DNA of 64,000 nucleotides, taken from contig WAEK01000005.1 in assembly GCA_011634665.1 (NCBI GenBank), positions 1,120,001-1,184,000 on the forward strand. The letters are read 5' to 3'. The notes below the pieces were generated by a model. The model saw nothing but the letters and a program-made list of their open reading frames with translations. It did no database searches and was not told the origin of the DNA. This DNA is from Mortierella sp. BCC40632 (lineage: Eukaryota > Mortierellomycota > Mortierellomycetes > Mortierellales > Mortierellaceae). A program made the translations under genes and the position numbers. Below, piece after piece: positions 1 through 9,942 of this stretch. Each line of letters opens with the position of its first letter. The stretch's first letter is position 1.

Positions 1-936
1 CATTAAGTTCGGGCAAGCTCTTTTAGTGCTCACGGTCCATGGGTCTCTAAACCTAGAACCTAGCCGTGCGCTGTGCTCTCTCAACCTCACTCGCCCTCTT
101 TCATCTAGACTGCGATTCCAGCACTCGTGTGCCTGACTTGTTTGGTTCCGCTTGTCACTGCACTCTCTTCTCCTCTCTCTCACATCCACATTCTAAGTAT
201 CCTTGCCCTACGAGATCCCGGACCACGGGCGTGACAGACAGATCGATAGGGATCGAGCGTACAAATTGCCGCTCAAAATGATTCTGCGACCTGGGACCGG
301 CGCCTGTGCGTCTCTCTTGGCGCTCAGCTCGGAGTGTGAACCTCCTTGAGCTAAGAGAGAACGAAGAGAAGAAAAAGTCTTCGTAACCTTTCCGCACTCC
401 ACTACTCGCTCCTTTTCCCTCTCAGCGCCTATTGTTCGATTGTCATCGACCGTTCCTTCTTGCCCCAGCCCGCCTCTATCCATCAGCCATTTCTCTACCC
501 ATTCAGACCTGCAACACAGACCTGCAACCCCTGACAGCCTGCTCCGTTCCTCTCCCATTTTGTTTCCACAATAGATTAATCCTCGATCTACAACTGTATC
601 CAACGACCCTACTCAACTTTCACGTCAGTCTCTGTCCCTGTTCGCCCTAAACACAGGTGCCCCTCTTCTCTCCTCAGCCCGTCTAACAAGGATCACCAAG
701 GATCACCAACAAGGATCACCATCCCACTCTTACTGCAGCATCTCCTCAGTTCAAGGAGGCGCACCCTTTTGAGGAAAGAGCTCTCTCCTCCTGACCGGCA
801 ATTGCTCTACACCCGTATACTGGCAATCGACCATAGGCTGCCCACTGCTCCAGAGCTCAAAAAACAAGCTCTCGCTGCCGCCTTTTTTTATTATTACCAC
901 TCTGTTTTTTTTTAAAAAGGATATTGACTCTGTGTC
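1..936 (+). promoter_or_regulatory. Upstream/5' leader region of the G-alpha gene
   Basis: No convincing gene is seen here. The stretch is strongly pyrimidine-rich on the + strand, as fungal promoters and leaders often are. It holds three near-copies of GGATCACCAA between about 687 and 720 and T-runs just before the start codon at 937. Short ORFs on both strands look like chance. No TATA box stands out. Confidence 0.45.
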
Positions 937-1131
937 ATGGGCGTTTGTTTATCCGCGGAGGAGAAGGAACAGAAGGTGATCAGCCAGTCCATCGATCGTG
1001 GTCTGGAGGAGGACAACAAGAGACTAAAGAAGGAATGCAAAATCCTTCTACTAGGTATGTCGCCTCACCTCTTACTGCCATGTTACAAAAAGACTTCTTT
1101 TTCTTTTTTCTGCCCTCTCTCTCTCTTTCTT

Positions 1132-1163
<32 letters not shown>

Positions 1164-3139
1164 TCTTTCCCGAGCTGGATACTGACGCACGCCCTTGCGG
1201 CCACTTGTTTACTGCTTGTTAATCCGAAACATCCAGGGAGTGGAGAGTCTGGCAAGTCGACGATTGTTAAGCAGATGAAAATCATCCACCAGGGCAGCTA
1301 CAGTAGAGAGGAGCGGGCGGCCTATCGTCTTCCCATTTATAAGAATCTCGTCGACTCTGCACAAGCACTGGTCCTTGCAATGGAGAAACTGCGGTTAGAG
1401 CCCGAAAAGCCCGAGCACAAAGCCTTAGCGGACCGTATCCTCGATTACCGGGTGGAGGGAGATCCATACTTTGTTCTAAGTTCAGAAATCGTCACTGCTA
1501 TCGATATGCTCTACCATGACCCCATCACCAGCGTATGCATGGAACGGTCAAGCGAGTTTTACATTATGGACTCGGCGCCCTAGTACGTGCTCCTATTCCT
1601 TCTCCCATTCGCCTCTCTTTTTACCCACCTCATTCCTGCAAACACAGGATGTGTTTAAATTGCTGCGAAACATTATGACGGACCAGTGCGGTGTCTGCAA
1701 ACAACAACAACAACAACAAATCAATTTGGAGGTCCGCACGCAACCTACTAACGTTAGCGTATGGGAACCAACCTCGCCGTCTGCCGCCCTTTTTTTTTTT
1801 ACGTAATCAGCTTTTTAGCCAGGTTCGCAGGATAGGTGCTCCAGACTATATGCCCACTGTCGCAGATATACTAAGATCACGGTCCAAGACCACAGGCATT
1901 TCGGAGACAAGATTCAATATGGGACAACTCAGCATACAGTAAGGACACATGCTCCCTCTCTTTTGACCTTACTCGTGCCCCCCGCAGAAGAAACTCTTCC
2001 AATAGGGTACTTGACTAACAAGCGTATCAATTGTTCTGCCTACTCTCTCTGGTAGTATGTTTGATGTTGGAGGCCAGCGCTCAGAAAGGAAAAAATGGAT
2101 TCACTGTTTTGAGGCAGTGACTTCGATCATCTTTTGCGTAGCGTTGAGTGAATACGATCAAGTACTACTTGAAGAGTCTGGACAAGTAAGTAGCCATGCA
2201 AACTCGGTCAGGTTTACTTTTGAGGGCTGGTTAGTCTCAAAACGGGATGATAACTCACACGCTTTATTCGTCAATGCGATAGAATCGGATGGCGGAAAGT
2301 CTTGTTCTCTTCGAGTCGGTGATCAACAGTCGCTGGTTCCTTAGGACATCTATCATCCTCTTCATGAACAAGATTGATCTGTTTGCAGCCAAGCTTCCAA
2401 AAGTGCCACTGGAGCGGTACTTTTCAGACTATTCAGGTAAGACCTTATTTGTTCTTTAGTGACCAAAACAATGGTTGGTATTCGTGAAATGTCCCCATTT
2501 CTCCATTGTTATGCTCACCCTTTTACCCACGCCTATTCCTCCTTGATATGACTTGTAGGTGGACCAGATCTCAGTAAGGCAGCAAGATATATCCTGTGGC
2601 GGTTTACGCAGACCAACCGGGCACGTCTCCATATATACCCTCAGTAAGTTGATCGCTGCTCGAGATGAGCTTGGCTTCAAGCATTGCATTGATCGAATCG
2701 AGTTGCAACCTACAGAAAAGCACCCTTACTGACTTACTCATCTCCTCAATTCTGTTCTCGCCTCACTAGCATGACACAAGCAACTGACACACTTAATGTA
2801 AGGATTTGAAGCCAACCATTATATATAAATGTATTTAACATTTAGATTTGATAGGAAAAGGAAGAACTAATTCTTTCTCTCTTCTCTCTTCTCTCTCCCT
2901 TTACTTTCATTTTACTATCCTGAATGGATACAGATTCGGTAAGTAGCGTGAGATCACGATTGAATAAGAACGGGACAGATTGCTGGACCTCCCTTATTTT
3001 ATATGCTTCGCTCTTTTTGCTACTCCTAGTATTCAGGGACTGATGTGTTTTTTCTCTTATTGACATCGTTAGGCTTGTGTTTGCGGCTGTCAAGGAGACC
3101 ATCTTGCAGAATGCGCTGAAGGACAGTGGTATTTTGTAA
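937..3139 (+). CDS. Heterotrimeric G-protein alpha subunit (nine exons)
   Basis: GTP-binding signalling subunit that acts at the plasma membrane downstream of receptors. My model joins 937-1054, 1237-1582, 1819-1938, 2056-2185, 2283-2436, 2559-2643, 2770-2797, 2934-2938 and 3073-3139, giving 350 residues; the family norm is about 353. Visible motifs: N-terminal MGVC (myristoyl Gly2, palmitoyl Cys4), P-loop GSGESGKST at residues 40-48, switch I RSRSKTTG, switch II DVGGQR, NKID, and TQATDT for the usual TCAT loop. The C-terminus ends DSGIL and lacks the pertussis-toxin cysteine. All introns are GT-AG. Exon 8 is only 5 nt. The exon 2/3 junction is uncertain: the acceptor at 1817-1818 keeps the frame but drops three residues, while the upstream AG would be one base out of frame. 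Confidence 0.93.
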
Positions 3140-3741
3140 ATAAATGAAATTCACGACAACAAACCAGACCTGGGGTGTGGGTGAATGGGTGTGATATCCA
3201 GACAGTTGGAGGAAGAGGAAAAGGAGGGAGTGATTTCTGATTTAGTCATCCAGAATCTAATGACGAAGGTTAACGAGGATCCTGAACAAAGCTCAATTTC
3301 CTCTATCCTCCTGGCCTTCCATCTCAAACTAATGGATGTTTTATATTCTTTGTCAGTGAGTTTGTCCGGGCCAATTTTCTCTTCCTTTCTCTTATTTTGA
3401 CACATGTAAAAAAAAAAAAAAAAAAAAAAAAAGGTTATCTCCTGTGTCAACTCCTATCCTCATTTTCCAAATATTGTCTCATCCCTAGTTCTTTCCCCAT
3501 TCCATTGTTCAACCTAGTTTTCGGGTCTACAGAACAAATCGATCCGCTTCCCTTCCTCATATCTTTTTTTGCTTTTTCTTGTTCTCCCTCTCTCTGTCCC
3601 TTTTTCTTTTATGTTTTTTTAACCAGTGTATTACGGCCAGAGCATATGGTATCGATCACAAATTAAAGTCACGAGTTCCTAACAGTGTTGGGATCCTGGT
3701 TCCTTTCTTTTCCTTTCCTTTCCTTTCCTTTTCCTTTCTTT

Positions 3742-3773
<32 letters not shown>

Positions 3774-4041
3774 TTTTTTTGTCGACAGACTCTAGTTTTC
3801 TATCAGTAGATCCTTGATAGGCCACACAAAGGTCCTCCTTTACTTTCTTCTACTCCTGATTGCCGATTCTACATGCCCGCCTTTGTTCTTCCAGTGCTCA
3901 TGCTGTATAAAATGGTCTGCTAACATATCTCATCATCCACTCGTGCGTGTGTGCCGATGCATGGGCGGACAAGACATGGTGAAATATAGAGCGAGAGACA
4001 CACTAGAGCCACGACAAGGTTTGTTTTCAAGGGGAGCAAAG
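3140..4041. other. Gene-free stretch with simple repeats
   Basis: The downstream flank of the G-alpha gene contains no recognisable gene. It is dominated by low-complexity sequence: a run of 25 A (3408-3432), pyrimidine tracts and a long TTTC/TTTCC tract. Confidence 0.6.
3697..3780 (+). repeat. (TTTC)n / (TTTCC)n microsatellite
   Basis: A nearly pure tract of TTTCC units passes into TTTC units and then a T-run. It sits in the spacer downstream of the G-alpha gene. Confidence 0.85.
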
Positions 4042-4540
4042 CTAGGATATGTATTCCCTATATTGAGCACAATGTTGCTCTTCTTCATGAAACAATGTGC
4101 TGAGAGGCGTTGTTTCCATCAAGACCTTGGGTAAGTTCCACAAAAGATCTTTTTTACAAGGATGTTGAAATTTACTCCTCTGTTTTGTGAAAGAAAACTT
4201 TACTGGAGAAACCTGGTCAATACTATATGGAAGAACCCAGTCATGGCGGTCAGAATCTTCTAGGGATGCAATCGTCTTGTAGACTTCTATCGCCTGTTTG
4301 TGGTTCATGATGAAAAGACTCGTACTACTATCAATATTGACTGGTCCACTAATTCTTATCCTAGCTTTTCTGGCGCCTTCGATATTTAAGCAAACACCAC
4401 CCCCAGGGAGACCTGCCAGCATTTGGGTTGTTGCAAGGATATCCAAGTCCACCCTCCTTGAAGCTTTGACTTACTAAAGCAGCCTTGCCTGCCTCATCCT
4501 CATCCTCTCTTTCCCTATGTTTTCCTTCTTTCATTCTGTA
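4042..4540 (-). pseudogene. Unidentified coding-like fragment
   Basis: An open frame of about 136 residues on the minus strand (4452 to 4042) reads like real protein: mixed composition, an LPGGGVCLN segment, no low complexity. A second frame just upstream (about 4537-4460) begins MKEGKHRERED and reads in acidic residues toward the same point, so the two may be parts of one protein separated by a frameshift or a misjudged intron. I do not recognise the family. It could be a relic of a host gene or part of a transposon. Confidence 0.3.
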
Positions 4541-5440
4541 TGCTGGATTATGAGGCTATGAAAACTGGGTTCATTCGGATTAACGCCTAATGACGAGGGA
4601 TTTCTGATTGCTTCGTTTCATAAGATCGACCGCACTTATAGTGAAAACCAAGGGACGAGCTTTAATATCAGAGAATTGATAAAGAAAAGCAGAAACAGCA
4701 ACAAAATCACAGCAACTTGTGGTAGACCAATGGAAGAAGGAGAAAAAGAACTATCCAAGGTAAACCATTTACTCATCAATAATTTTAAGTAGGCAGAGAC
4801 CATTAAATTATACCGGTAGTCTGTACCGTGGTATCAGTATGCTCAGTAAATGGTACACTACACACTGTCACCAGCAAAAATACTGGTAAAATCTACGATC
4901 TACCGGCACAAAAACGCCAGTGAAACGTACTGCTAGAGTTGCATAAACATTACTTGGTTACTTGGTAAAGAACACGTACACCTCCGTAATTTGTAGGGAT
5001 CTATTTGAAGCAAAAGAATGATCTGTAGTGGGAAGATACCTCAATGTGCGAATTATAATGTGAATTCTCAACCTTTGTCGGATGGCCCTCAAATAAAACC
5101 ATCTGAGTGCAATAAATAGGTGTTTAAAAAAGAGTATCTGCAAACTGGACTTTTTTTTTCAGTATCCCATGAACATGACCCATCTAGTCACACCACAAAG
5201 TGCTGGCGACGTCCCTTCCGATTTCACTTCACTTTCAGCAGTAGCTAAACAATGGATCATGACCAAACAGAAGAAGATATCGATCTTGACATTCCGATGT
5301 CGAGTATGATCACTCGAGATTGTTCTTTTAGGCGAGATGCCCTCTGTCATACCAAAGTCCTCAGTCAGCTAGCCTACATTACCAGGCAGTAAGGTTGAAC
5401 CGCCTCTTTCTATGACAGGTAATTTATCTGCATAAGTATT
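4541..5440. other. No gene seen
   Basis: AT-rich spacer with only short chance frames. Around 4810-4930 short variants of TACCGGTA / ACTGGTA recur, possibly subterminal repeats of the neighbouring hAT relic, but no clear terminal inverted repeat could be matched. Confidence 0.4.
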
Positions 5441-5448
5441 GCATCCAA

Positions 5449-7187
5449 GTGTCATTTCTCCATATCATAGTTAAAAATCACCAAAAAGCTAGCTCAACCT
5501 TTGGCCAGTGGAGAGAGTACTTTTTAGCACGGTTGACGGCTTACAGCGGCTCCAGATGCTGGCGATTTCATTTCAGGCAATCAAACTGTGTAAAGCACTT
5601 CTCTGTAAAAAACTCATACACAGGCCTTACAAACCACTTAAAGAACGGGAATCGCGAAATCTAGACGAGTCTATTTCAGGATACGGAATCAAAGGGTATT
5701 AGCTCCACAGGCGCTACCCAAGCACATGTAACCGACATGACCATGAGTGACACAAAGCGACTTAAGTCCACGCAAGGATGTCTTAAATGGACTGTCCCCG
5801 ATTTACTTTCTTATTCAAGCATTCGACTCGCCAGCGTCTTGCGAATTTATCAGCAACATACGCACTATGGCTACTTTGCCAAGCACACACTCGATCAGGG
5901 GAGGATTGAAAAGCTATCACCTCACCCTTGAAGGAGAATAATAAGGTATTCTGAACGGAACTCTTACCTGTGGGGGCATTGCTGCCGAAGGATAGAGCAG
6001 CTCTTCACAAAAGCTATACCTTGGAGTGACGCCTCATTGGGTCGATCAAGTCTTCAAGGCTCCTCCCATGCCCTGACCCTAAAATGAGTAACCAAGGAGA
6101 CGAGTAGAGGTAGTCTACGACGTAAATGCAGATAACATTTTATTCCGTAGGTGGACTGCCCAGGGCCAGTGTAAATTCCAGCCCTTGCCCAAAAATAAAA
6201 ACACATCGCATGTCACTACCGACTTACATTATCCTTTTTTTTTTTTTTTTTTGCAATCTTTTTCACAGCTACAGACAGCGCTCCAGTCATCCAAAGGACT
6301 GTACAAATAGCGAGAATTCATGAAGTAGCTTAACTCCTACATGCTCTTCACAGCCGTGTCAAGAAAGCTATCGAAACCACGCCTGTGGGCAATAGTTTAG
6401 TCAGAAAAAAATGTCTTTACCTTGCTACTCTGTTTCATTCCAGTGCCAAATGTGGCCCAATCATTGGAGCAGGAACAAGAGGTATTAAACCAATAATAGA
6501 ACTGTGGCGGTGAGCCAAAGACACTAGGAATTGTGATAGAAGTAATTTTGTGGTGGAACAGCATTAGGCTGAAAGGCTTACGACCGAGAGTATCGGAACG
6601 GATGGTAGTAAAAGATTTGTCAAATACTTACACCGCTGAAAGAAATGACGCTGGTGTTTTTTGCCTGGCTACCTGATGTCTTGCAACATCAGTTGCTCCT
6701 TGGATCTTGTACTTGCAAATGGCCATGAAGAGTGATTGGGTGACTAACACTGGGATTCTCTGGCCATTCCTGGAGAGCCTTATCCATGAACTGAAGGAGC
6801 ACGTTGTCATTATTGAACTTTCTCTGGTTGTATTATCTTTCCATCTAAACTTCAACACGTCATGGTTCCTAGATGACAAACAAGCTCAGGACATCAGAGA
6901 AAAATGAGCAGTGTCACAAACGAAACAGAGAGACGCAGGACCGACCAGTAGTACAGAGTAAAATAAACGACACGCCAAGTGTCTTCGGTCGTCTCAAATG
7001 CCAACTTGAAACTAGCATTGGCGGCGACAATGAAGAAGGAACAAAGATTTCGACGTTGGAGATCAATCAGTGTATTGACATTAAAACAAAGCTGGAAACC
7101 AAAGACCCTTTCTTGTGGTGGAGACAAAAGCGCGACAGGTTCCTCATAACAAATCAGCTGGCTAGAAAATTCCAGCATAGTCCAACC
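5449..7187 (+). pseudogene. Degenerate hAT-family DNA transposase
   Basis: The best evidence is at 7100-7180, which encodes DPFLWWRQKRDRF followed by LARKF. This matches the C-terminal hAT dimerisation signature (DPLxWW...F..LxxLArkyL). At about 5585-5660 a piece with C/H spacing and TGLTNHLKNGN resembles the end of a BED-type zinc finger, the usual N-terminal DNA-binding domain of hAT transposases. Fragments between (for example 5747-5941) fit a transposase core but are broken by many stops and frameshifts. No intact frame longer than about 105 residues remains, so the element is long dead. Its terminal repeats were not identified; the hairpin at 7188-7330 directly follows. Confidence 0.5.
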
Positions 7188-7330
7188 TAGTGTTCTTCAT
7201 CTCAACTCACCAACTTACCAACTCAAATCAACTCGACTCATGAGTCGAAAAGTATGAACTTAACTCAACTCAAAATGTGAGTTGAGTTGAGTTGAGTTGG
7301 TGAATTGGTGAGTTGAGTTGAAGAATACTA
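7188..7330. repeat. Hairpin-forming inverted repeat, MITE-like
   Basis: The left arm begins TAGTGTTCTTCATCTCAACT at 7188. The right arm, read on the minus strand from 7330, begins TAGTATTCTTCAACTCAACT. The arms match imperfectly over about 50 bp around a central AT-rich loop. They are rich in CAACTCAACT units. It lies exactly between the hAT relic and the LINE fragment. It could be a foldback MITE or the hAT right end. Confidence 0.6.
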
Positions 7331-8072
7331 ACCTGGAGGCTCGCATTCTTTTCAACGGGGTTACGACCCCACCTTACGAGATCAGAAAAGGTCTTCATCA
7401 GGGCGATCCCCTGGCGCCAATCCTCTTTAACTTCGTCCTAGAGCCCTTCCTATTATATTACAACAAGTGCGCTACAGATATTGCCCTCTCTAACTCCCGT
7501 TTTACCCACTCGGCATGTGCGGATGACACCATGCTTGCCCTCTCCAAGGGCGACGAAGAGGTCGCTAGGAGGGCGATCCAGCTACACAAGAAGGCATCAT
7601 GCGCAAAAATCAACGCGGACAAGTCATCGGTTATCCCCTCACACAAACCAGCGCTAACTCTTTCCAGCTCCCAGGCTTTAATACAAAGGAGTATGGAGAG
7701 CCCTTTGTACACCTGGGCATCAGCCTTCGGGTTGGTGGCAGCGACATGACTCATGTAGAAAAGGACATGTTAAACTCAGTGAGGAAGTCTATCTCTCTCC
7801 TTCGGATTCGATCCCTGTCCCTACAGGGTCGAGTCCATGTGGCCAATGCTTACATCTACTCCAAGATCTGGTACAGGGCGGCCCTTTACCTGTTCTCCCC
7901 ATCCTTCTTCAATAGGATTGACTCCGAGACAGCAAAACTCATGTGGGGTCACCGCAGGCGCGCAGTCAGTAGGGACTGGCTAAGACGCCCCAAAAACAAA
8001 AGCGGGTTTAGCCTAATGGACGTCAAGCTCCAGTGCATGCGTCGTGGATGCCTCGTCACCTTCAATGCCTAA
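7331..8072 (+). pseudogene. Non-LTR (LINE) reverse transcriptase fragment
   Basis: This is the C-terminal half of a LINE reverse transcriptase. The frame at 7331-7640 shows RKGLHQGDPLAPILFNF (RT motif 4 region) and the catalytic box as ADDT. After a frameshift near 7630-7650 the next frame (to 8072) continues with FVHLGISLRVGG, LSLQGRVHVANAYIYSKIWYRA and a tail of the thumb region, as in L1/Tx1-like elements. No endonuclease domain is present, so the copy is truncated at the 5' end as well as frameshifted. It belongs to a different lineage from the LINE at 38.5 kb, whose RT box is FADDI. Confidence 0.8.
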
Positions 8073-8093
8073 CAGTCAAACAAGAATGGCTAT

Positions 8094-8304
8094 TGTTCGC
8101 CACCATTGAGCCACCAGCAGTAGTGTAGTCAGAATGACTCACCAGTTCTATCATGGCCCAATCGTCAGTATAAATACCTCCAGCACCCCTGTAGTCTTTA
8201 TCTTTCATCCAGAAATAAACAGTATCGCCTGACTTCCTGCCTTGTACCTGTTTCCCTTCCCCTTCCCTCTCTCCTGCCCTTGGTCCCAGTGTCAGTTCCT
8301 GACA
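8094..8304 (+). repeat. 5' LTR of a gypsy-like element (approximate start)
   Basis: A TATA box (TATAAATA, 8169-8176) is followed by AATAAAC and the sequence ends in CCTGACA. A primer-binding site follows at once, then a gag frame. The start at 8094 (TGTTCGCC) is a guess based on TG...CA convention. Confidence 0.5.
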
Positions 8305-8313
8305 TTTCTGGAT
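8305..8313 (+). promoter_or_regulatory. Primer-binding site complementary to the element's own LTR
   Basis: TTTCTGGAT directly follows the LTR end and is the exact reverse complement of 8207-8215 (ATCCAGAAA), which lies about 38 bp downstream of the TATA box, where the transcript should begin. This fits Tf1-type self-priming. Confidence 0.5.
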
Positions 8314-8333
8314 CATAACCACCTCTTTTTCCC

Positions 8334-9065
8334 ATGACCTTACCATTCCACCCCGACCAGGTCGAGTTCCTCAACTCCCTGGCCCCCCGCATCGCCCACC
8401 TCGAATTCCGCTGCCTCACCGACGCTCAGGTCGGACTCCTCCAAGCTTTGCCTAGCCGAATCCAGTCCATTGAGCAGTCCCTTAACACCTCCTTGGACTC
8501 CCGTGTCCGAGGACAAGTCGACGCCACAGTCGAGAAAGCCGTCGAAAGAAACTTCATGGACTTCGAGAGCTCTGTCCGAAAAATCACGACCGAAGACCTC
8601 AAGGCCCTCCGTACCGAGTTCGAAGAGAAATTCGTCTCCAAAGCGGCCCTACCTTCCCTGATCACCCCGACTACCCAGAACTCCCAGGCTGCCCTTGAAC
8701 CCCGTCCTACCAAACCCAAGGTCGCCAAGCCTGCCAAGTTTTCAGGCTCACGAGTCGCATGCCGAACCTTCTTCTCCCACCTGACCCTGTATTTCAACGC
8801 CAATGCCGATTCCTTCCTTGACGATACGAGCAAGATCTGTTTCGCCATCTCGTACCTCGAAGGAACACCCTTTAAGTATATGGAACCATACATTCCTCAG
8901 TTCAACCTCCCCCTCGCCGACCGCCACACCCTTGTCACGAATTATTCTGTATTTTCCGACCATCTCCTCAAGATGTTCGGACCGGTTGTCGCGTTTAACA
9001 GTCACGAACCTAGGTGCCCGTCACCTACGGGCTTCCCTTTTTATTTGGCGAAGCGTAGATTTTAA
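8334..9065 (+). pseudogene. Gypsy-type Gag, truncated
   Basis: The frame opens with an ATG 30 bp after the LTR. Its N-terminal part is a predicted coiled coil (repeated heptad-like Leu/Ile, residues about 10-110). A Pro/Lys linker KPKVAKPAKF precedes a retrotransposon-Gag core (TFFSHLTLYFNANADSF ... YLEGTPFKYMEPYI). This order resembles the capsid of element A at 15.2 kb, though the sequences differ. From about 8999 the sequence changes to LTR-like DNA, so the zinc knuckle, protease and polymerase are absent. The last residues of the frame are not Gag. Confidence 0.7.
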
Positions 9066-9122
9066 TAAAACAACTTCTTGTCTCGTTACTCACTCGTCCA
9101 GACACCACCACATTTCACACGG
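8999..9122 (+). repeat. LTR-like fragment
   Basis: It begins CAGTCACGAACCTAGG, similar to the LTR start of element A (TGTCACGTACCTAGG), has a small hairpin (CCCGT...ACGGG) and an AATAAA. It interrupts the gag frame. No second boundary is certain. Confidence 0.35.
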
Positions 9123-9523
9123 TGTCATGTAGTATTAGTGGTTCAGAAGAATCACTAATAAAAGTAGCCGAGCAATCTTCCTTGCTCACGGATGCCCCTC
9201 CTTTGAATTTCGTCCGCCTGCCGACTCCAAAAGAGTAAGTAACTCCTGTTATGGATCGCTCTCTCTGTCAAAGAGTATCCTTGTCTTCGACAACTCTTTG
9301 TATTCCAAAGAACAAGGGTCTTGCCATGTTGGCAGAACATGCCTTCCCAGTTGGCCCGACTTGTCTGTAGGAGCAACTGGTTCGCGTTAGAATAGCCATA
9401 GTATTTATTTTCCTCTTTTCCACCTTCAATAAACAACAGTTAGTAACTCACCTCTTGTCCCTAGCCTTTGTCCTAGTCCCTGTCTTTGTTCTTCTCCTTC
9501 CCTATTCCTCTTGCCTTGTTACA
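9123..9523 (+). repeat. Solo LTR related to the D/H family
   Basis: Runs from TGTCATG to CTTGTTACA. Its last ~130 bp match the LTRs of elements D and H (shared TAGTAACTCAC, GTCCCTAGCC and GCCTTGTTACA), while the 5' part differs. A hairpin (ATTAGTG...CACTAAT) lies at its start. No primer-binding site follows and I see no clear target duplication. Confidence 0.6.
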
Positions 9524-9543
9524 CTCTCTCCCACAGGTTTCAA

Positions 9544-9600
9544 ACTAGTCAGGCGATGGACCAAAGTACCTGACTAGTGGTTTTTTTTTTTTTTTTTTTT
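9544..9600 (+). other. Perfect 10-bp hairpin followed by a run of about 20 T
   Basis: ACTAGTCAGG (9544-9553) is the reverse complement of CCTGACTAGT (9569-9578) with a 15-nt loop. After two G comes an unbroken T-run to 9600. No transcribed gene of any RNA polymerase III type was recognised upstream. Confidence 0.5.
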
Positions 9601-9940
9601 AATTAACCCAGGAAGTTATAAGAAAGAACGTCGCCTTTCTCATCCGTTAACCAACCCCTTACATTGACAAAATAGCACCCATTTTTTAACGCAGGAAAGC
9701 CACGTTCAAAAAAAAAACACTCCCACCACAATGAACACACCACCTAACCAACCTGACAGTCCTGATCTCGAAGGCTACTAGTCGCACTTTCAATGGGATC
9801 CTAAGCCAACGACAAGTCTATCAGCGGCGAGGAATCCAAATCATCTTCACAGTCCGAGATTGCTAAGTTTAACTTCAATATCGGCACAGCGTTCAGTGAA
9901 ATAAGAAAGCCTCATTACAGCGCCCTGCCCTGTCATGTCC
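9601..9940. other. Debris, possibly element H downstream of its gag
   Basis: No intact gene. If the Tc1 element (9943-11558) is removed, minus-strand gag of H at 11.6-12.4 kb continues here, and the minus strand shows short coding-like runs around 9870-9790, but all are stopped. A + strand ATG at 9731 gives only 16 codons. Confidence 0.35.
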
Positions 9941-9942
9941 TA

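Noticed and set aside
66..650. Several overlapping frames of 60-130 codons upstream of the G-alpha gene
   Set aside because: Low-complexity, pyrimidine-rich sequence on both strands, no recognised domain, and overlapping each other. Likely chance.
3397..3809. Plus-strand frames rich in Phe/Ser/Leu
   Set aside because: They are translations of polyA/polyT and TTTC repeats.
9544..9600. Hairpin plus T-run as a bacterial intrinsic terminator
   Set aside because: Everything around is fungal retroelement DNA with introns nearby. The form is similar but the bacterial mechanism does not apply.
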